Source: Cellvibrio fontiphilus_A
GTDB taxonomy: Bacteria > Pseudomonadota > Gammaproteobacteria > Pseudomonadales > Cellvibrionaceae
Assembly: GCF_042646205.1 (NCBI RefSeq)
Contig: NZ_JBHRTF010000003.1
Coordinates: 310,001-374,000 of the forward strand
Direction: 5' to 3'
Length of the DNA stretch: 64,000 nucleotides
The notes beneath the pieces are model-generated. The model saw only the letters and a list, made by a program, of their open reading frames with translations. It was not told the DNA's origin and made no database searches. Shown here one piece after another: positions 8,776-17,499 of this stretch; positions within the stretch are counted from its first letter, which is position 1; each line of letters opens with the position of its first letter. The translations under genes were made by a program, and so were the position numbers.

Positions 8776-9414
8776 ATGAGCTTACGTCTAGGTGATGAAG
8801 CACCCGATTTTACGCAAGAGTCCACACAGGGTTTGATTAGTTTTCATCAGTGGCTTGGCGATAGCTGGGGTGTGTTATTTTCCCACCCTGCGGATTTCAC
8901 TCCCGTGTGCACCACAGAGTTGGGTTTGACTGCAAAATTAAAAGATGAATTTGCCAAGCGCAATGTAAAAGCTATTGCATTAAGTGTGGATCCGGTGGAC
9001 TCACATAACAAATGGATCAATGACATTAATGAAACACAATTAACCCAGGTTAATTTTCCAATTCTCGCCGATGCAGATCGTAAAGTATCCAGCCTTTATG
9101 ACATGATCCATCCAAATGCCAACGCAACACTGACAGTTCGTTCGTTATTTATTATTGATCCAGCGAAAAAAATCCGTTTGATTATTACTTACCCAGCCAG
9201 TACCGGCCGCAACTTTGATGAAATTCTGCGTGTGATTGACTCACTGCAATTAACTGAACATCACAAAGTGGCGACGCCAGGTAATTGGAAGTCGGGAGAA
9301 GATGTAGTGATAGTGCCGGCACTGCAAGACCCGGAAGAAATTGCGCGCCGCTTCCCTAAAGGCTACACAGTAGTTAAACCTTATTTGCGCCTCACACCAG
9401 ATCCTCGCGGATAA
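8776..9414 (+). CDS. 1-Cys peroxiredoxin (Prx6 subfamily)
   Basis: 212 residues, typical for Prx6-type AhpC/TSA enzymes, which reduce hydrogen peroxide and organic peroxides. The peroxidatic cysteine is in DFTPVCTTELG (Cys45). The subfamily marker ALSVDPVDSHNKWIND follows, and the C-terminal extension with FPKGYTVVKPYLR is the Prx6 dimerisation part. No resolving cysteine is visible, consistent with a 1-Cys mechanism. A near-perfect Shine-Dalgarno (AAGGAGG, 8764-8770) sits five bases before the ATG, implying strong translation. The gene stands alone between two terminators. I saw no recognisable OxyR site upstream. Confidence 0.95.
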   Translation: MSLRLGDEAPDFTQESTQGLISFHQWLGDSWGVLFSHPADFTPVCTTELGLTAKLKDEFAKRNVKAIALSVDPVDSHNKWINDINETQLTQVNFPILADADRKVSSLYDMIHPNANATLTVRSLFIIDPAKKIRLIITYPASTGRNFDEILRVIDSLQLTEHHKVATPGNWKSGEDVVIVPALQDPEEIARRFPKGYTVVKPYLRLTPDPRG

Positions 9415-9440
9415 TTTCACTCAATCATTTGTATCATGCA

Positions 9441-9474
9441 AAAAAACGGGCGCTAGATGCGCCCGTTTTTTATA
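9441..9474 (+). terminator. Rho-independent terminator after the peroxiredoxin gene
   Basis: A-rich left arm plus CGGGCGC, TAGAT loop, GCGCCCG and TTTTT; perfect pairing 9441-9453 with 9459-9471. Confidence 0.92.
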
Positions 9475-9907
9475 TCTGTCAGGAAAATTAGATAACAATC
9501 AAATGTATAGTTGATGCCGTTTGTTTAAGGCACAGATTGCGTACAAACCCCTCCTTGATAATGACGATTACAGCTGTTTATTTTTAAACATTGCTTGCAT
9601 GGGCAGTTCATTTTTCCCTGTTTTGATTTGTGCATTGTTGTTGGTGATTAAGCAACAATTTTTGTGCTGCTGATCGTTGTGTTGCACTTTTTATTGCAAT
9701 ATTCGCGGCGCAACTCAATAAATCTGCGGCTTTCCATAGCATATGCAATTTTTCTTAAACAAAATTTTGTATTGGCACGCTTGCTGCAATTCCCCTGATA
9801 GTTGTGATGAATGGTGCATTGCACACAATGCAAAGCCATTGATTACGGAAACCTATTGTTATATCGCCACAAGCGATTCCAGTACCCCAATCGGGTGGGA
9901 GAATTAT
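9475..9907. other. Long leader/promoter region of tonB
   Basis: 433 bases without a credible gene. It is A/T-rich with several TTGCA/TGCAA half-palindromes (for example around 9690-9710), possible activator sites, and it contains the sigma-54 promoter described separately. An in-frame extension of tonB into this region starts at a non-ATG codon and lies across that promoter, so it is rejected. Confidence 0.6.
9773..9788 (+). promoter_or_regulatory. Sigma-54 promoter of tonB-exbB-exbD
   Basis: TGGCACGCTTGCTGCA differs from the consensus TGGCACG-N4-TTGCW at one position. GG (-24) and GC (-12) are exactly 10 bases apart. The predicted start of transcription is near 9799, about 110 bases before the tonB ATG. 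Confidence 0.8.
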
Positions 9908-10696
9908 ATGAGTGCCCATGCTTACTCTGAACCCTACAGTTATGACCGTCGCCATGTTCGCCAACAGCTGCGCCACGTAAAGCCAGTTGCAGTGCCGCGC
10001 AAATCGGCGGATGTAGTGCAACTTATTCCTCGCGTTATTCCCAGTGATTACAGTCATCAAAAACAAATCCAATTGGTATATACCAAATACCGCGGTGCAT
10101 GGTCACTGTTGAGTCTGGTGTTGATTGTGGGGCTACATTTCGCGGCATTTGCTTATTTTTATTTCAAGCCAGAAGTGCCGATTACCAAGGCAGAAGTGCC
10201 ACCTATGTCGATTGAGATTTATCGTCCGCCGGTAGAGTTGCCGCCACCGCCGGTGATTCCACCGGAAGAGGTTCCGCCACCACCACCGCCAAAGGTAGAA
10301 AAACCAAAACCCAAGCCGGTAGAAAAGCCTAAGCCGGTTCCCGTGCAAAAAGTGGTGGAAACACCGCCACCACCGCCTGCAGCCGTAGCGCCGCCACTAC
10401 CGCCACCGGTTACGCCTGCAACAGCAAACCCCGGTTATCTGCGCAATCCACCGCCAGAATATCCTGAGTTGGCAGTAGAGCGGGGCTGGGAAGGCACTGT
10501 GATTTTGAATGTGCATGTATTGGGTAACGGCAAGCCATCGTCTGTTGAAGTGAAAGCCTCCAGCGGCCGCAGTGTGTTGGATAAAGCAGCGATGGATACC
10601 GTGAGGCGTTGGTCATTTGTACCCGCCAAGCAAGGTGAAACTGCAATCGATTCGTGGGTGGAAGTCCCGATTGATTTCAAATTATCAAATTCATAA
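9908..10696 (+). CDS. tonB: TonB energy-transducing protein
   Basis: 262 residues from the ATG at 9908, preceded by GGGAGAA at good spacing. A cytoplasmic N-terminal segment of about 60 residues, longer than in E. coli TonB, precedes the single membrane helix (about 62-82). A periplasmic Pro-rich spacer with PPPP and KPKP repeats follows, then the TonB C-terminal domain (YPELAVERGWEGTVILNVHV to the end). It couples the inner-membrane proton gradient to outer-membrane receptors. exbB and exbD follow, so this is a complete energiser unit. The strong sigma-54 promoter upstream suggests it serves inducible receptors in this window rather than general iron uptake. Confidence 0.95.
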   Translation: MSAHAYSEPYSYDRRHVRQQLRHVKPVAVPRKSADVVQLIPRVIPSDYSHQKQIQLVYTKYRGAWSLLSLVLIVGLHFAAFAYFYFKPEVPITKAEVPPMSIEIYRPPVELPPPPVIPPEEVPPPPPPKVEKPKPKPVEKPKPVPVQKVVETPPPPPAAVAPPLPPPVTPATANPGYLRNPPPEYPELAVERGWEGTVILNVHVLGNGKPSSVEVKASSGRSVLDKAAMDTVRRWSFVPAKQGETAIDSWVEVPIDFKLSNS

Positions 10697-10768
10697 ATGC
10701 GCACTAGAAAACGTTTAACAATTTAATTATCCATTTGTGTTAATCCGGAATTAATTAGGAAGAAAATT

Positions 10769-11515
10769 ATGTCTGAGCTGTACCAACATATCGTTGAGTG
10801 GACTTTGTGTGCGTTGATCGCCTTTTCCATCATCACCTGGACGTTAATCGTCATTAAAGGCGTCCAACACCTGAGCTTATCTCGCCAGAATCGTCGGTTT
10901 ACCAAAACCTTTTGGTCCTCTGCCGATTTACACGCGGCGGCATCGTTTGAAAAATACGTAGGCGCTACGGCACGTGTTGCGGCGGCGGGCTTCCAAACCT
11001 TGCGCAATGCAGATGCAAGTACTGCAACTGATCTGGAACACAGCTGGGACAGACAGGATTTATTGGAGCGCCATCTGCGCCAACAAATCCAGAAAGAGCG
11101 CCGCTCATTGGAAAACGGTTTGGCGGTGCTTGCATCCATCGGCAATACCGCGCCCTTTGTGGGATTGTTTGGAACTGTGTTCGGAATTATTCAGGCACTC
11201 ACTGCGATTACGGCAACAAAATCCGCAAGTATTGAAGTAGTGGCGGGGCCGATTGGTGAAGCATTGATTGCTACCGGGATTGGTATTGCCGTCGCGGTTC
11301 CCTCGGTGCTGGCGTACAACTTCTTTTTACGTCGGGTGAAATTAATCGCAGCTGATCTGGATGATTTTGCAACTGATTTTGTGAGTTTGGTGCAAAAATC
11401 CGGCTTCCGTATTAAATCATCCACACCCGTAGTAAAAGCGGCGCAATCGCACCCCGCGCGTGAGGCGACATCAGAATTAAGAAAGCCTGAGAATGGCAAA
11501 GAGGTATTTGCATAA
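10769..11515 (+). CDS. exbB: ExbB proton-channel subunit
   Basis: 248 residues of the MotA/TolQ/ExbB family. Three membrane segments are visible: an N-terminal helix (about 10-30), then two after a long cytoplasmic loop, within LASIGNTAPFVGLFGTVFGII and IGEALIATGIGIAVAVPSVLAYN. These carry the Gly/Ala-rich helices and the conserved Thr of the proton path. ExbB pentamers around ExbD drive TonB. The start has a TAGGAAG Shine-Dalgarno. The stop codon overlaps the exbD start (TAATG), indicating translational coupling. Confidence 0.95.
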   Translation: MSELYQHIVEWTLCALIAFSIITWTLIVIKGVQHLSLSRQNRRFTKTFWSSADLHAAASFEKYVGATARVAAAGFQTLRNADASTATDLEHSWDRQDLLERHLRQQIQKERRSLENGLAVLASIGNTAPFVGLFGTVFGIIQALTAITATKSASIEVVAGPIGEALIATGIGIAVAVPSVLAYNFFLRRVKLIAADLDDFATDFVSLVQKSGFRIKSSTPVVKAAQSHPAREATSELRKPENGKEVFA

Positions 11516-11928
11516 TGGCAATTTCTTCCGGTGGTGATAGCGATGAAGTATTAAGTGAGATCAACATTACACCGATGGTGGACGTGATGTTGGTATTGCT
11601 GGTGGTGTTTATTATTACTGCGCCCTTAATGACCAATGCGATTAATGTCAATTTGCCTGACACGGAAACCACAGTGCAAATAGAAGAGCACAAAAAACCC
11701 TTGGTGCTTAGCATTGATGCAGAAGGAAAAATTTATCTGGATAAAGATGAATACGCATTGGAAATTTTGCAGCAGGAATTGGAGGGCAGAAAACTGACAG
11801 ATCCGGAATTGCGTTTGAATCTGAATGCTGATGATGCGGTAAATTACGGTGTGGTTGCCAAGGTTATGGTGTTGATTGAAAAAGCGGGAATTGAAAAACT
11901 ATCCATGGTGACTGAGCGCGGAAGCTAA
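11515..11928 (+). CDS. exbD: ExbD proton-channel subunit
   Basis: 137 residues, standard length. A short cytoplasmic N-terminus precedes one membrane helix containing the essential aspartate in ITPMVDVMLVLLV (Asp23). The periplasmic domain has the ExbD/TolR fold, with NLPDTET and the late KVMVLIEKAGIEKLSMVTE segment. It overlaps exbB by one base. Together with TonB and ExbB it forms the motor for TonB-dependent receptors. TolR is excluded by the exbB/tonB context. Confidence 0.95.
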   Translation: MAISSGGDSDEVLSEINITPMVDVMLVLLVVFIITAPLMTNAINVNLPDTETTVQIEEHKKPLVLSIDAEGKIYLDKDEYALEILQQELEGRKLTDPELRLNLNADDAVNYGVVAKVMVLIEKAGIEKLSMVTERGS

Positions 11929-11980
11929 TCGTTTTTCCAGAATTTCTCCGTGTTTATAAAAGGGAGATTATCGCAGGGGT

Positions 11981-12010
11981 TATGGTAGGACGTTATGGTA
12001 GGACGTTATG
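11981..12010 (+). repeat. 13-bp tandem repeat upstream of the FAD-protein gene
   Basis: TATGGTAGGACGT occurs twice back to back (11981-11993, 11994-12006), followed by a partial third copy. It lies in the 150-bp gap between exbD and the next gene. Confidence 0.85.
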
Positions 12011-12078
12011 GGAAGAGTAGTGCAGGCAAGGATGCCTTCCAGCGGATGGTACTCGTTTAATTACATAGGTATTGTTGT

Positions 12079-13545
12079 TTGTTTACACCCTTGCACAGCA
12101 AAAAACTGGTTATCGTCGGTTGTGGTGCATCAGCTGTACTGGCGTTGGCCGCGTTGGCGAATTACTCGCACGATCATGTTGTCTCTGCTGTATCAGCACA
12201 TTTCAGCGATGCGATTCATCTTGATATCACCATTATTGATGATAACCCCGCGCGTCCACGCGGGCTTGCGTACTCTGCAATTCATCCTTCACTTATTTTG
12301 AATGTTCCTGCACAACGCATGGGCGCATTCAGCGATGATCCCGCACATTTTTTCCGATGGTTACAGCAGACGGTGGAATGGAGAGGGTTGCATCCCGCAT
12401 TTGCCGGGCTAACTATCGCAGCAAATGATTTTGTTCCGCGCGCAATTTACGGTGAATACCTTGCCGATGTATTTGACCAAGCGGTGTATTCCCTGCGTGT
12501 TGCGGGGCACAGTGTGGAGCTGCACTCCGGGCGCGTCAGCGCAATAGAGAAAAACAGTTCTTCTGGGATGATGCGGGTTATCACTTGCTCAGGTCGCACT
12601 TACGATACCAATGCATTACTGATGGCGACAGGCAATTACCCAGCACTGCAACATATTCCTACAACACCGAATATCTTGCCGTCTCCTTATGTTAATCAAG
12701 CGCTTGGATTTAATTGGAAAAACAGTAAAAACATATTGGTTCTAGGCTCTGGCTTAAGCCTGGTAGATACAGTGCAGTTAGCAATATCCCAAGGGTTTGC
12801 AGGAAAATTCCATGTGGTTTCCGGCCATGGTCTTTTGCCATGTGCGCATGGAGAATCACATCATCCATCTGTTCCTGTGTTTAAAACAGAGGCAAAAAAA
12901 GCCTCCGCAATATTGAGCGCAATTCGTCAGTACATTAAATACAATGAAGAAAAGGGTATTGCCCGGCAGTGCAGTGTGAATCAGTTACGCGAACAAAATA
13001 ATGCACTGTGGAGCCAGTTAAATCCAAAAGAGCGAAGTCGTCTCAAGCGAGCTTTACCTTGGTGGAATAGTGTGCGGCACCGCATTCCAGCCAGTACCAG
13101 GAATCTATTGGAGCATTTACAAACAAAAGGGCAGTTGCGTATTTATCCTGCCAGGGTCAATAACATTCACGCGACCCATAACGGATTTAGTTTGTCATTA
13201 GCCTCAGCGCACTCAAAAAACGCTAGACTGGAAATCATCGCTGATAAAGCGATTATATGTACAGGCTATCGCGCAGGGTTTTCAGTGGTGCAGGATTTAT
13301 GCAAAGGTTTGCTTGATGATAGCGCTGTATTAACCGCTAATTTCATCGGTAATAATCACTACAAAATTTCATCCAGACATGAGATTTATGGGATCGGCCC
13401 CGCGTTAAATGGTGTGCTATTCGAAACAACGGCGATCCAGGAAATTCGTGAGCAAGCGGTCTGTATCGCCAAGGCAATTTTTACGACGACTGCTGATAAC
13501 ACCAACACCAGCACCAACAGCACACAGGCTGTTGATATTGTTTAA
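12079..13545 (+). CDS. FAD/NAD(P)-binding protein, COG4529 (YdhS-like)
   Basis: About 488 residues. A dinucleotide-binding fold opens the protein (LVIVGCGASAVLALAAL), followed by IDDNPARPRGLAYS and LNVPAQRMGAFSDDP, the pattern of the 'FAD-NAD(P)-binding' family (PF13454). A second Rossmann-type segment is NILVLGSGLSLVDTVQLA. This is a soluble oxidoreductase-like protein with no known substrate; relatives often neighbour TonB systems. There is no ATG start: the frame has a stop at 12058-12060 and the first candidates are TTG at 12079 (with AGG nine bases upstream) and TTG at 12091. It follows exbD on the same strand and converges on the receptor gene. Confidence 0.75.
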   Translation: MFTPLHSKKLVIVGCGASAVLALAALANYSHDHVVSAVSAHFSDAIHLDITIIDDNPARPRGLAYSAIHPSLILNVPAQRMGAFSDDPAHFFRWLQQTVEWRGLHPAFAGLTIAANDFVPRAIYGEYLADVFDQAVYSLRVAGHSVELHSGRVSAIEKNSSSGMMRVITCSGRTYDTNALLMATGNYPALQHIPTTPNILPSPYVNQALGFNWKNSKNILVLGSGLSLVDTVQLAISQGFAGKFHVVSGHGLLPCAHGESHHPSVPVFKTEAKKASAILSAIRQYIKYNEEKGIARQCSVNQLREQNNALWSQLNPKERSRLKRALPWWNSVRHRIPASTRNLLEHLQTKGQLRIYPARVNNIHATHNGFSLSLASAHSKNARLEIIADKAIICTGYRAGFSVVQDLCKGLLDDSAVLTANFIGNNHYKISSRHEIYGIGPALNGVLFETTAIQEIREQAVCIAKAIFTTTADNTNTSTNSTQAVDIV

Positions 13546-13567
13546 ACGGAATAATCAGTGAACCGGT

Positions 13568-15766
13568 TTAAAAGCGATATTCTATTTTCGCCCTGAGTGT
13601 GCGTGGTTCAGCAGGGTGGTAGTGCAAGTCTTCAATTCCTTCTTCGGGTTCGCCCGCTAAGCGTGAGGCATAGTAGTAATCAATATCATTCTCGTCGCTA
13701 TCCAACACATTGTGTACTTCCAATTCAATATTGATGCTGTCCCATTGGTAGCCAATACCAAAATTTACTGTGCTGGTTGAATTGGCTTTAATATCGTTAA
13801 AACTTTCCAGCACCCGCGCACCAAAATAGCGATAGCGCAACGAACTGTGCAAGCCATTACCTTGCCCGCCATAACTAATGCCGGTGCTTGCAACAAAGGG
13901 AACAGAGCCATCAACATATTTTCCCTCTTCGCGAGTGTTTTCACTGAAGCGTGCACGTGTCCATGCCAGTTCTACATCCAGATTCCATTTATTGGCAAAC
14001 CAAAAATAACTGGCAAGTTCTGCGCCCACACGTTCTGATGCACGGCTGGCTTCGTTGTGGCCTGCATCGCCAATAAAAATTAATTCCGATTCTGATTCCA
14101 GATACCATAAAGAGGCTGAAATATTAAAACGTTTTTCATCAAACAGTTTTAAACCAACTTCAGCGCCGGTAGAGGGCACGATTAATTCAACAGCATCCGC
14201 AGGCTCCAGTGTGACCGGATCGAGTGTCAGTGTTGCACCGCGCGCATCGTTAGAATGGAAGCCTTGGCCTGCATTGATAAACGCTTCCAGATGATCGCTG
14301 AATAAATAAGTCGCACCTGCTTTAAGGCTGAACTTGCCTTTATCAGCAGCGCCACTGTTTTCGACAATATTGCTGTCAACATCGACATGGTAGTAGTCGT
14401 AACGTAAACCTATGTGCGTACTGAATGTATCGCTCAATAAAAAACGGGTTTGGCCAAATAAGCCACTGGATGTTTCCTTTACGCCATCTTCCCGAACGGT
14501 ACTTAACCATTTGCGTGCTTTGGTTTTGTAGAGCCCGACTTTTGCAATGTCGTCGTAACGAAATTCGCTACCAATATGATGATTAACAGCGATGTTAAAT
14601 AATTCTGTATTCCACTGATGGGATAGGGCACCGCCGAAAATGTGGCGATCATCCACTTGTTTATATTGGTCGCCATTAACGGGATCATCTAAAAAATACG
14701 TAAAATCAGAAATTAATAGCAAATCAGATTGGATTGCGTAAAGGTTGGCATTCCAACTATCAGTACGCCAGTTTGTTGAAAGGCTGTAACGGCTGGATTC
14801 TCCACCATTGGTTGGGTTGAGCGAGCCATAAGAATCTATCAGCCCTTGTTCTACTACACGTGCGGGAATTTGGTCGGGTGAATTCCAGCTGTTGTCATAG
14901 GCCATTGCGGTCAGCGAAAAAGTGCCATCAGCGAGGGGTTTTACATAGCGGGCATTAAAGTTGAGCTTATCAATGTCTTCATTAATGTCAGTCCAGGGGC
15001 CGTCCGATAGCTGGCGTTCAATACCTACCAACAACAAGCCCTCGTGTAGTGCAACGTCACCTGCTGCAAACACGCGGCCATAATGATTTTCGCCCAGTGT
15101 TGCAGAAACAATATTTTCACCCAGCAAATTTTTTAAGCTAAATGAAGCCGCACCTGCACCTGAAAAATCACCGACATCTGCATAATAAGCGCCTTTGCGA
15201 TAATCGATGCTACTGATGAGTTCAGGAATAATAAAATTGAGATCGGTATAACCTTGGCCGTGGCCATGAGTACGCATATTGATCGGCATGCCATCAATGC
15301 TGGAATTAAAATCCGTACCGTGATCCAGATTAAAACCCCGTAGAAAATACTGGTTCGCTTTACCGGAACCACTGTGTTGGGTCACTACCATGCCGGGCAC
15401 AAACTCCAGAATTTCACCGGTACGTAATACTGGCCGGTTGGCAATTTCGGCACTGCCCACAGTACCTTCTGCCGCCGATATTTTTTTACCCAACTGGTTT
15501 AAGCGGTGGCCAATTACCGTCACAGTTTTCAGCTGGGGATTGTTTTTTTTATCAGCTGATACTGAATCTGTAGTTGGCTGTTTAGTTGTCTTTTCAGTTG
15601 TTTGTGCAGATTTCTGTTCAGATATTTGTTCGGTTTTATAGTCAGCTTTGTAAGCTGATGTTTGGCTTAGCACAGTAGGAGCGCTAAACGTAAATACAGC
15701 AGCGGCCAAAGGGGTAATTAAAAACGAGGGTGAAGAGCGGGATATTCTGGTGTATTTCATGGGCAT
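13568..15766 (-). CDS. TonB-dependent outer-membrane receptor, substrate unknown
   Basis: 732 residues. A signal peptide (cleavage near Gln35) is followed by a low-complexity linker rich in Lys, Thr, Gln and Glu (about 36-76), a TonB box (TVTVIGH, about 81-87), the plug domain and a 22-strand barrel ending in a C-terminal Phe. The plug contains FLRGFNLDHGTDFNSSIDG and GMPINMRTHGHGQGYTDLNF, a His-rich loop characteristic of one receptor subfamily of unassigned ligand. It lies downstream of the sigma-54 activator gene on the same strand (190-bp gap) and beside tonB-exbBD. I find no sigma-54 promoter in the gap, so it may be read through from the activator gene. Confidence 0.9.
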   Translation of the reverse strand: MPMKYTRISRSSPSFLITPLAAAVFTFSAPTVLSQTSAYKADYKTEQISEQKSAQTTEKTTKQPTTDSVSADKKNNPQLKTVTVIGHRLNQLGKKISAAEGTVGSAEIANRPVLRTGEILEFVPGMVVTQHSGSGKANQYFLRGFNLDHGTDFNSSIDGMPINMRTHGHGQGYTDLNFIIPELISSIDYRKGAYYADVGDFSGAGAASFSLKNLLGENIVSATLGENHYGRVFAAGDVALHEGLLLVGIERQLSDGPWTDINEDIDKLNFNARYVKPLADGTFSLTAMAYDNSWNSPDQIPARVVEQGLIDSYGSLNPTNGGESSRYSLSTNWRTDSWNANLYAIQSDLLLISDFTYFLDDPVNGDQYKQVDDRHIFGGALSHQWNTELFNIAVNHHIGSEFRYDDIAKVGLYKTKARKWLSTVREDGVKETSSGLFGQTRFLLSDTFSTHIGLRYDYYHVDVDSNIVENSGAADKGKFSLKAGATYLFSDHLEAFINAGQGFHSNDARGATLTLDPVTLEPADAVELIVPSTGAEVGLKLFDEKRFNISASLWYLESESELIFIGDAGHNEASRASERVGAELASYFWFANKWNLDVELAWTRARFSENTREEGKYVDGSVPFVASTGISYGGQGNGLHSSLRYRYFGARVLESFNDIKANSTSTVNFGIGYQWDSINIELEVHNVLDSDENDIDYYYASRLAGEPEEGIEDLHYHPAEPRTLRAKIEYRF

Positions 15767-15956
15767 CTCTACTAACCATCATGACAAAAATATTGCAAAA
15801 AAGGGTGACAAACAATTTCATAATTCCGCATAAATATCGCGACCAGCAAAGGTAATCGACAATATGTGGGTTGTTAGTAGGCTGCAAGAAAGAGTAGTTG
15901 TGTATGGCGTGGTGTTCCAGCAAATTTTTATCAACCGTTAAATCCATGAGTTGCTC

Positions 15957-17222
15957 TTAACCTGTGTAACTCGGATTCAGTGAATGCACTTCATCCTGAG
16001 TAGTGCTTTGCTCATCTGCTTGTGCAAACCCTGTATCCGCAAGCAAACCGTGGCGTTTTAGCAATGTCCGCATAACGTTGCGTGAAATACCCAAGAGTGC
16101 AGCACCGTGTACTTGATTAGAACGCACATGGGCAAATGCTTCATGCACAATCAGACTTTCCAATTTATCGAAATGATCACTGTTGCCTTGTTCAGTAAAC
16201 AAGCGACGCAATTGTTTGGCAATAGCCGTCATCGGGTCATCGCCATTACCTGAACCGCCGTGTGAATGGCTGCCTGCATTATTAAACGATGTAGGTTGAA
16301 TAGGCGTTACTGCATTGTTCTGGTTGTATATGTGCGTACCAGAATTTACTAAAGGTTGGTGTACCGGTTGCGGCTCTTGCTGATGAATTGTTCCGGTGTT
16401 CCAGCCTCCCGTTACTTTCAAATGTGCCGGTTCGATTTTGTCGCCACTGGAAACCAATAACGCAAAATGCACCACATTTTCCAATTCGCGGATGTTGCCC
16501 GGCCATGCATAGTTCAACAACAATTGCACCGCATCCTGTGAAAATTGCGGTTGGCGATACCCCATGCGTTGGCTGTAGGTTTTTAAAAAATGTTCTGCCA
16601 ATGGTAATACGTCACCCGGGCGTTGGCGCAGTGGTGGCAGTTTTACATGAGCGATATTAATTCTGTACAACAGATCGCGACGGAAATGTCCGGCCGATAC
16701 TGCATAATCCAGATCAACGTTGGTGGCAACGACCAAACGCACATCAACCGGAATGGATTTGCGCGAGCCAATACGCACCACTTCTTTTTCTTGCAGCACA
16801 CGCAATAGTTTCACTTGCAGTGGCAATGGCAAATCGCCGATTTCATCTAAAAATAAGGTGCCACCGTTTGCAGCTTCAAACCATCCTTCGCGTTTACCCA
16901 CTGCGCCGGTAAATGAACCGGCTTCATGGCCAAACAATTCACTCTCGGCTAATTGGTCGCTGATTGCACCGCAGTTAACCGCAAGGAAAGGGCCTCTGCG
17001 TCCACTCAATAAATGAATATGACGGGCAACCAATTCCTTCCCGGTTCCTGTTTCGCCACCAATCAACACCGGCGCTTCACTGGGTGCTATGCGCTCAATA
17101 TATTCGAGTAAGCTTGCCGAAATCGGGTCTGAAAATACCAGCGCTTTTGCGCGTACCGAAAGTGGTTGAGCATTGGTGCCTTCCAGTGATAAGAGAACAG
17201 GGGCTTTATTTTCCTGGCTCAC
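15957..17222 (-). CDS. Sigma-54-dependent transcriptional activator, SfnR-like
   Basis: 421 residues. The AAA+ domain begins almost at the N-terminus, with no receiver, GAF or PAS sensor. Walker A is GGETGTGKE (about 55-63), the sigma-54 contact loop is GSFTGA (102-107; usually GAFTGA), Walker B is GGTLFLDEIGD (about 120-130), and the WPGNIRELEN segment follows. The C-terminal Fis-type HTH reads NQVHGAALLGISRNVMRTLLKRHGL. Between AAA+ and HTH lies a Gln/His/Asn-rich linker. Sensorless activators of this design include SfnR, which acts in sulfur starvation in Pseudomonas; the neighbouring sulfate transporter genes support that comparison. Nine sigma-54-like promoters in the window are candidate targets. 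Confidence 0.85.
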   Translation of the reverse strand: MSQENKAPVLLSLEGTNAQPLSVRAKALVFSDPISASLLEYIERIAPSEAPVLIGGETGTGKELVARHIHLLSGRRGPFLAVNCGAISDQLAESELFGHEAGSFTGAVGKREGWFEAANGGTLFLDEIGDLPLPLQVKLLRVLQEKEVVRIGSRKSIPVDVRLVVATNVDLDYAVSAGHFRRDLLYRINIAHVKLPPLRQRPGDVLPLAEHFLKTYSQRMGYRQPQFSQDAVQLLLNYAWPGNIRELENVVHFALLVSSGDKIEPAHLKVTGGWNTGTIHQQEPQPVHQPLVNSGTHIYNQNNAVTPIQPTSFNNAGSHSHGGSGNGDDPMTAIAKQLRRLFTEQGNSDHFDKLESLIVHEAFAHVRSNQVHGAALLGISRNVMRTLLKRHGLLADTGFAQADEQSTTQDEVHSLNPSYTG

Positions 17223-17379
17223 AGTAATTCCTCTACATGCGTTAATACGAGTGATAATGGGAGCATTCTATTCATAAATAGCGGTGGCAATAAGTAATTT
17301 AAATCTATAAACATATAACAAAAAAATCGATTTTATTGAGTCGGTTTATAATTTCATTGACTGTTTATTTTTCAGCATA

Positions 17380-17413
17380 AAAAATAAAAAAGGCGATGGT
17401 TTTTCATCGCCTT
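17380..17413 (-). terminator. Terminator of the cysTWA unit
   Basis: AAGGCGATG and CATCGCCTT (17390-17398, 17405-17413) form a perfect stem; read on the minus strand it is followed by a T-rich run. It lies about 87 bases after the cysA stop. The intervening 3' region holds a further 10-bp inverted repeat (17448-17457 with 17493-17502). Confidence 0.8.
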
Positions 17414-17499
17414 GTTATTAATAGAACAGTCTAAAAGTGGTATGGATTAATATTCGTGCTTTAAAAGTAACATCGTAAAAAGATGCTGCTGAACGAATA

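Noticed and set aside
12008..12301. Frame starting with ATG at 12008 overlapping the FAD-protein gene
   Set aside because: It lies out of frame with the clear dinucleotide-binding domain and shows no family pattern; the TTG start at 12079 is preferred.
15684..15947. Minus-strand 87-codon frame overlapping the start of receptor 1
   Set aside because: No recognisable motif and it overlaps the signal-peptide coding region of the receptor; most likely chance.
15767..15956. Sigma-54 promoter for receptor 1
   Set aside because: No GG-N10-GC arrangement with TTGC was found on the relevant strand.
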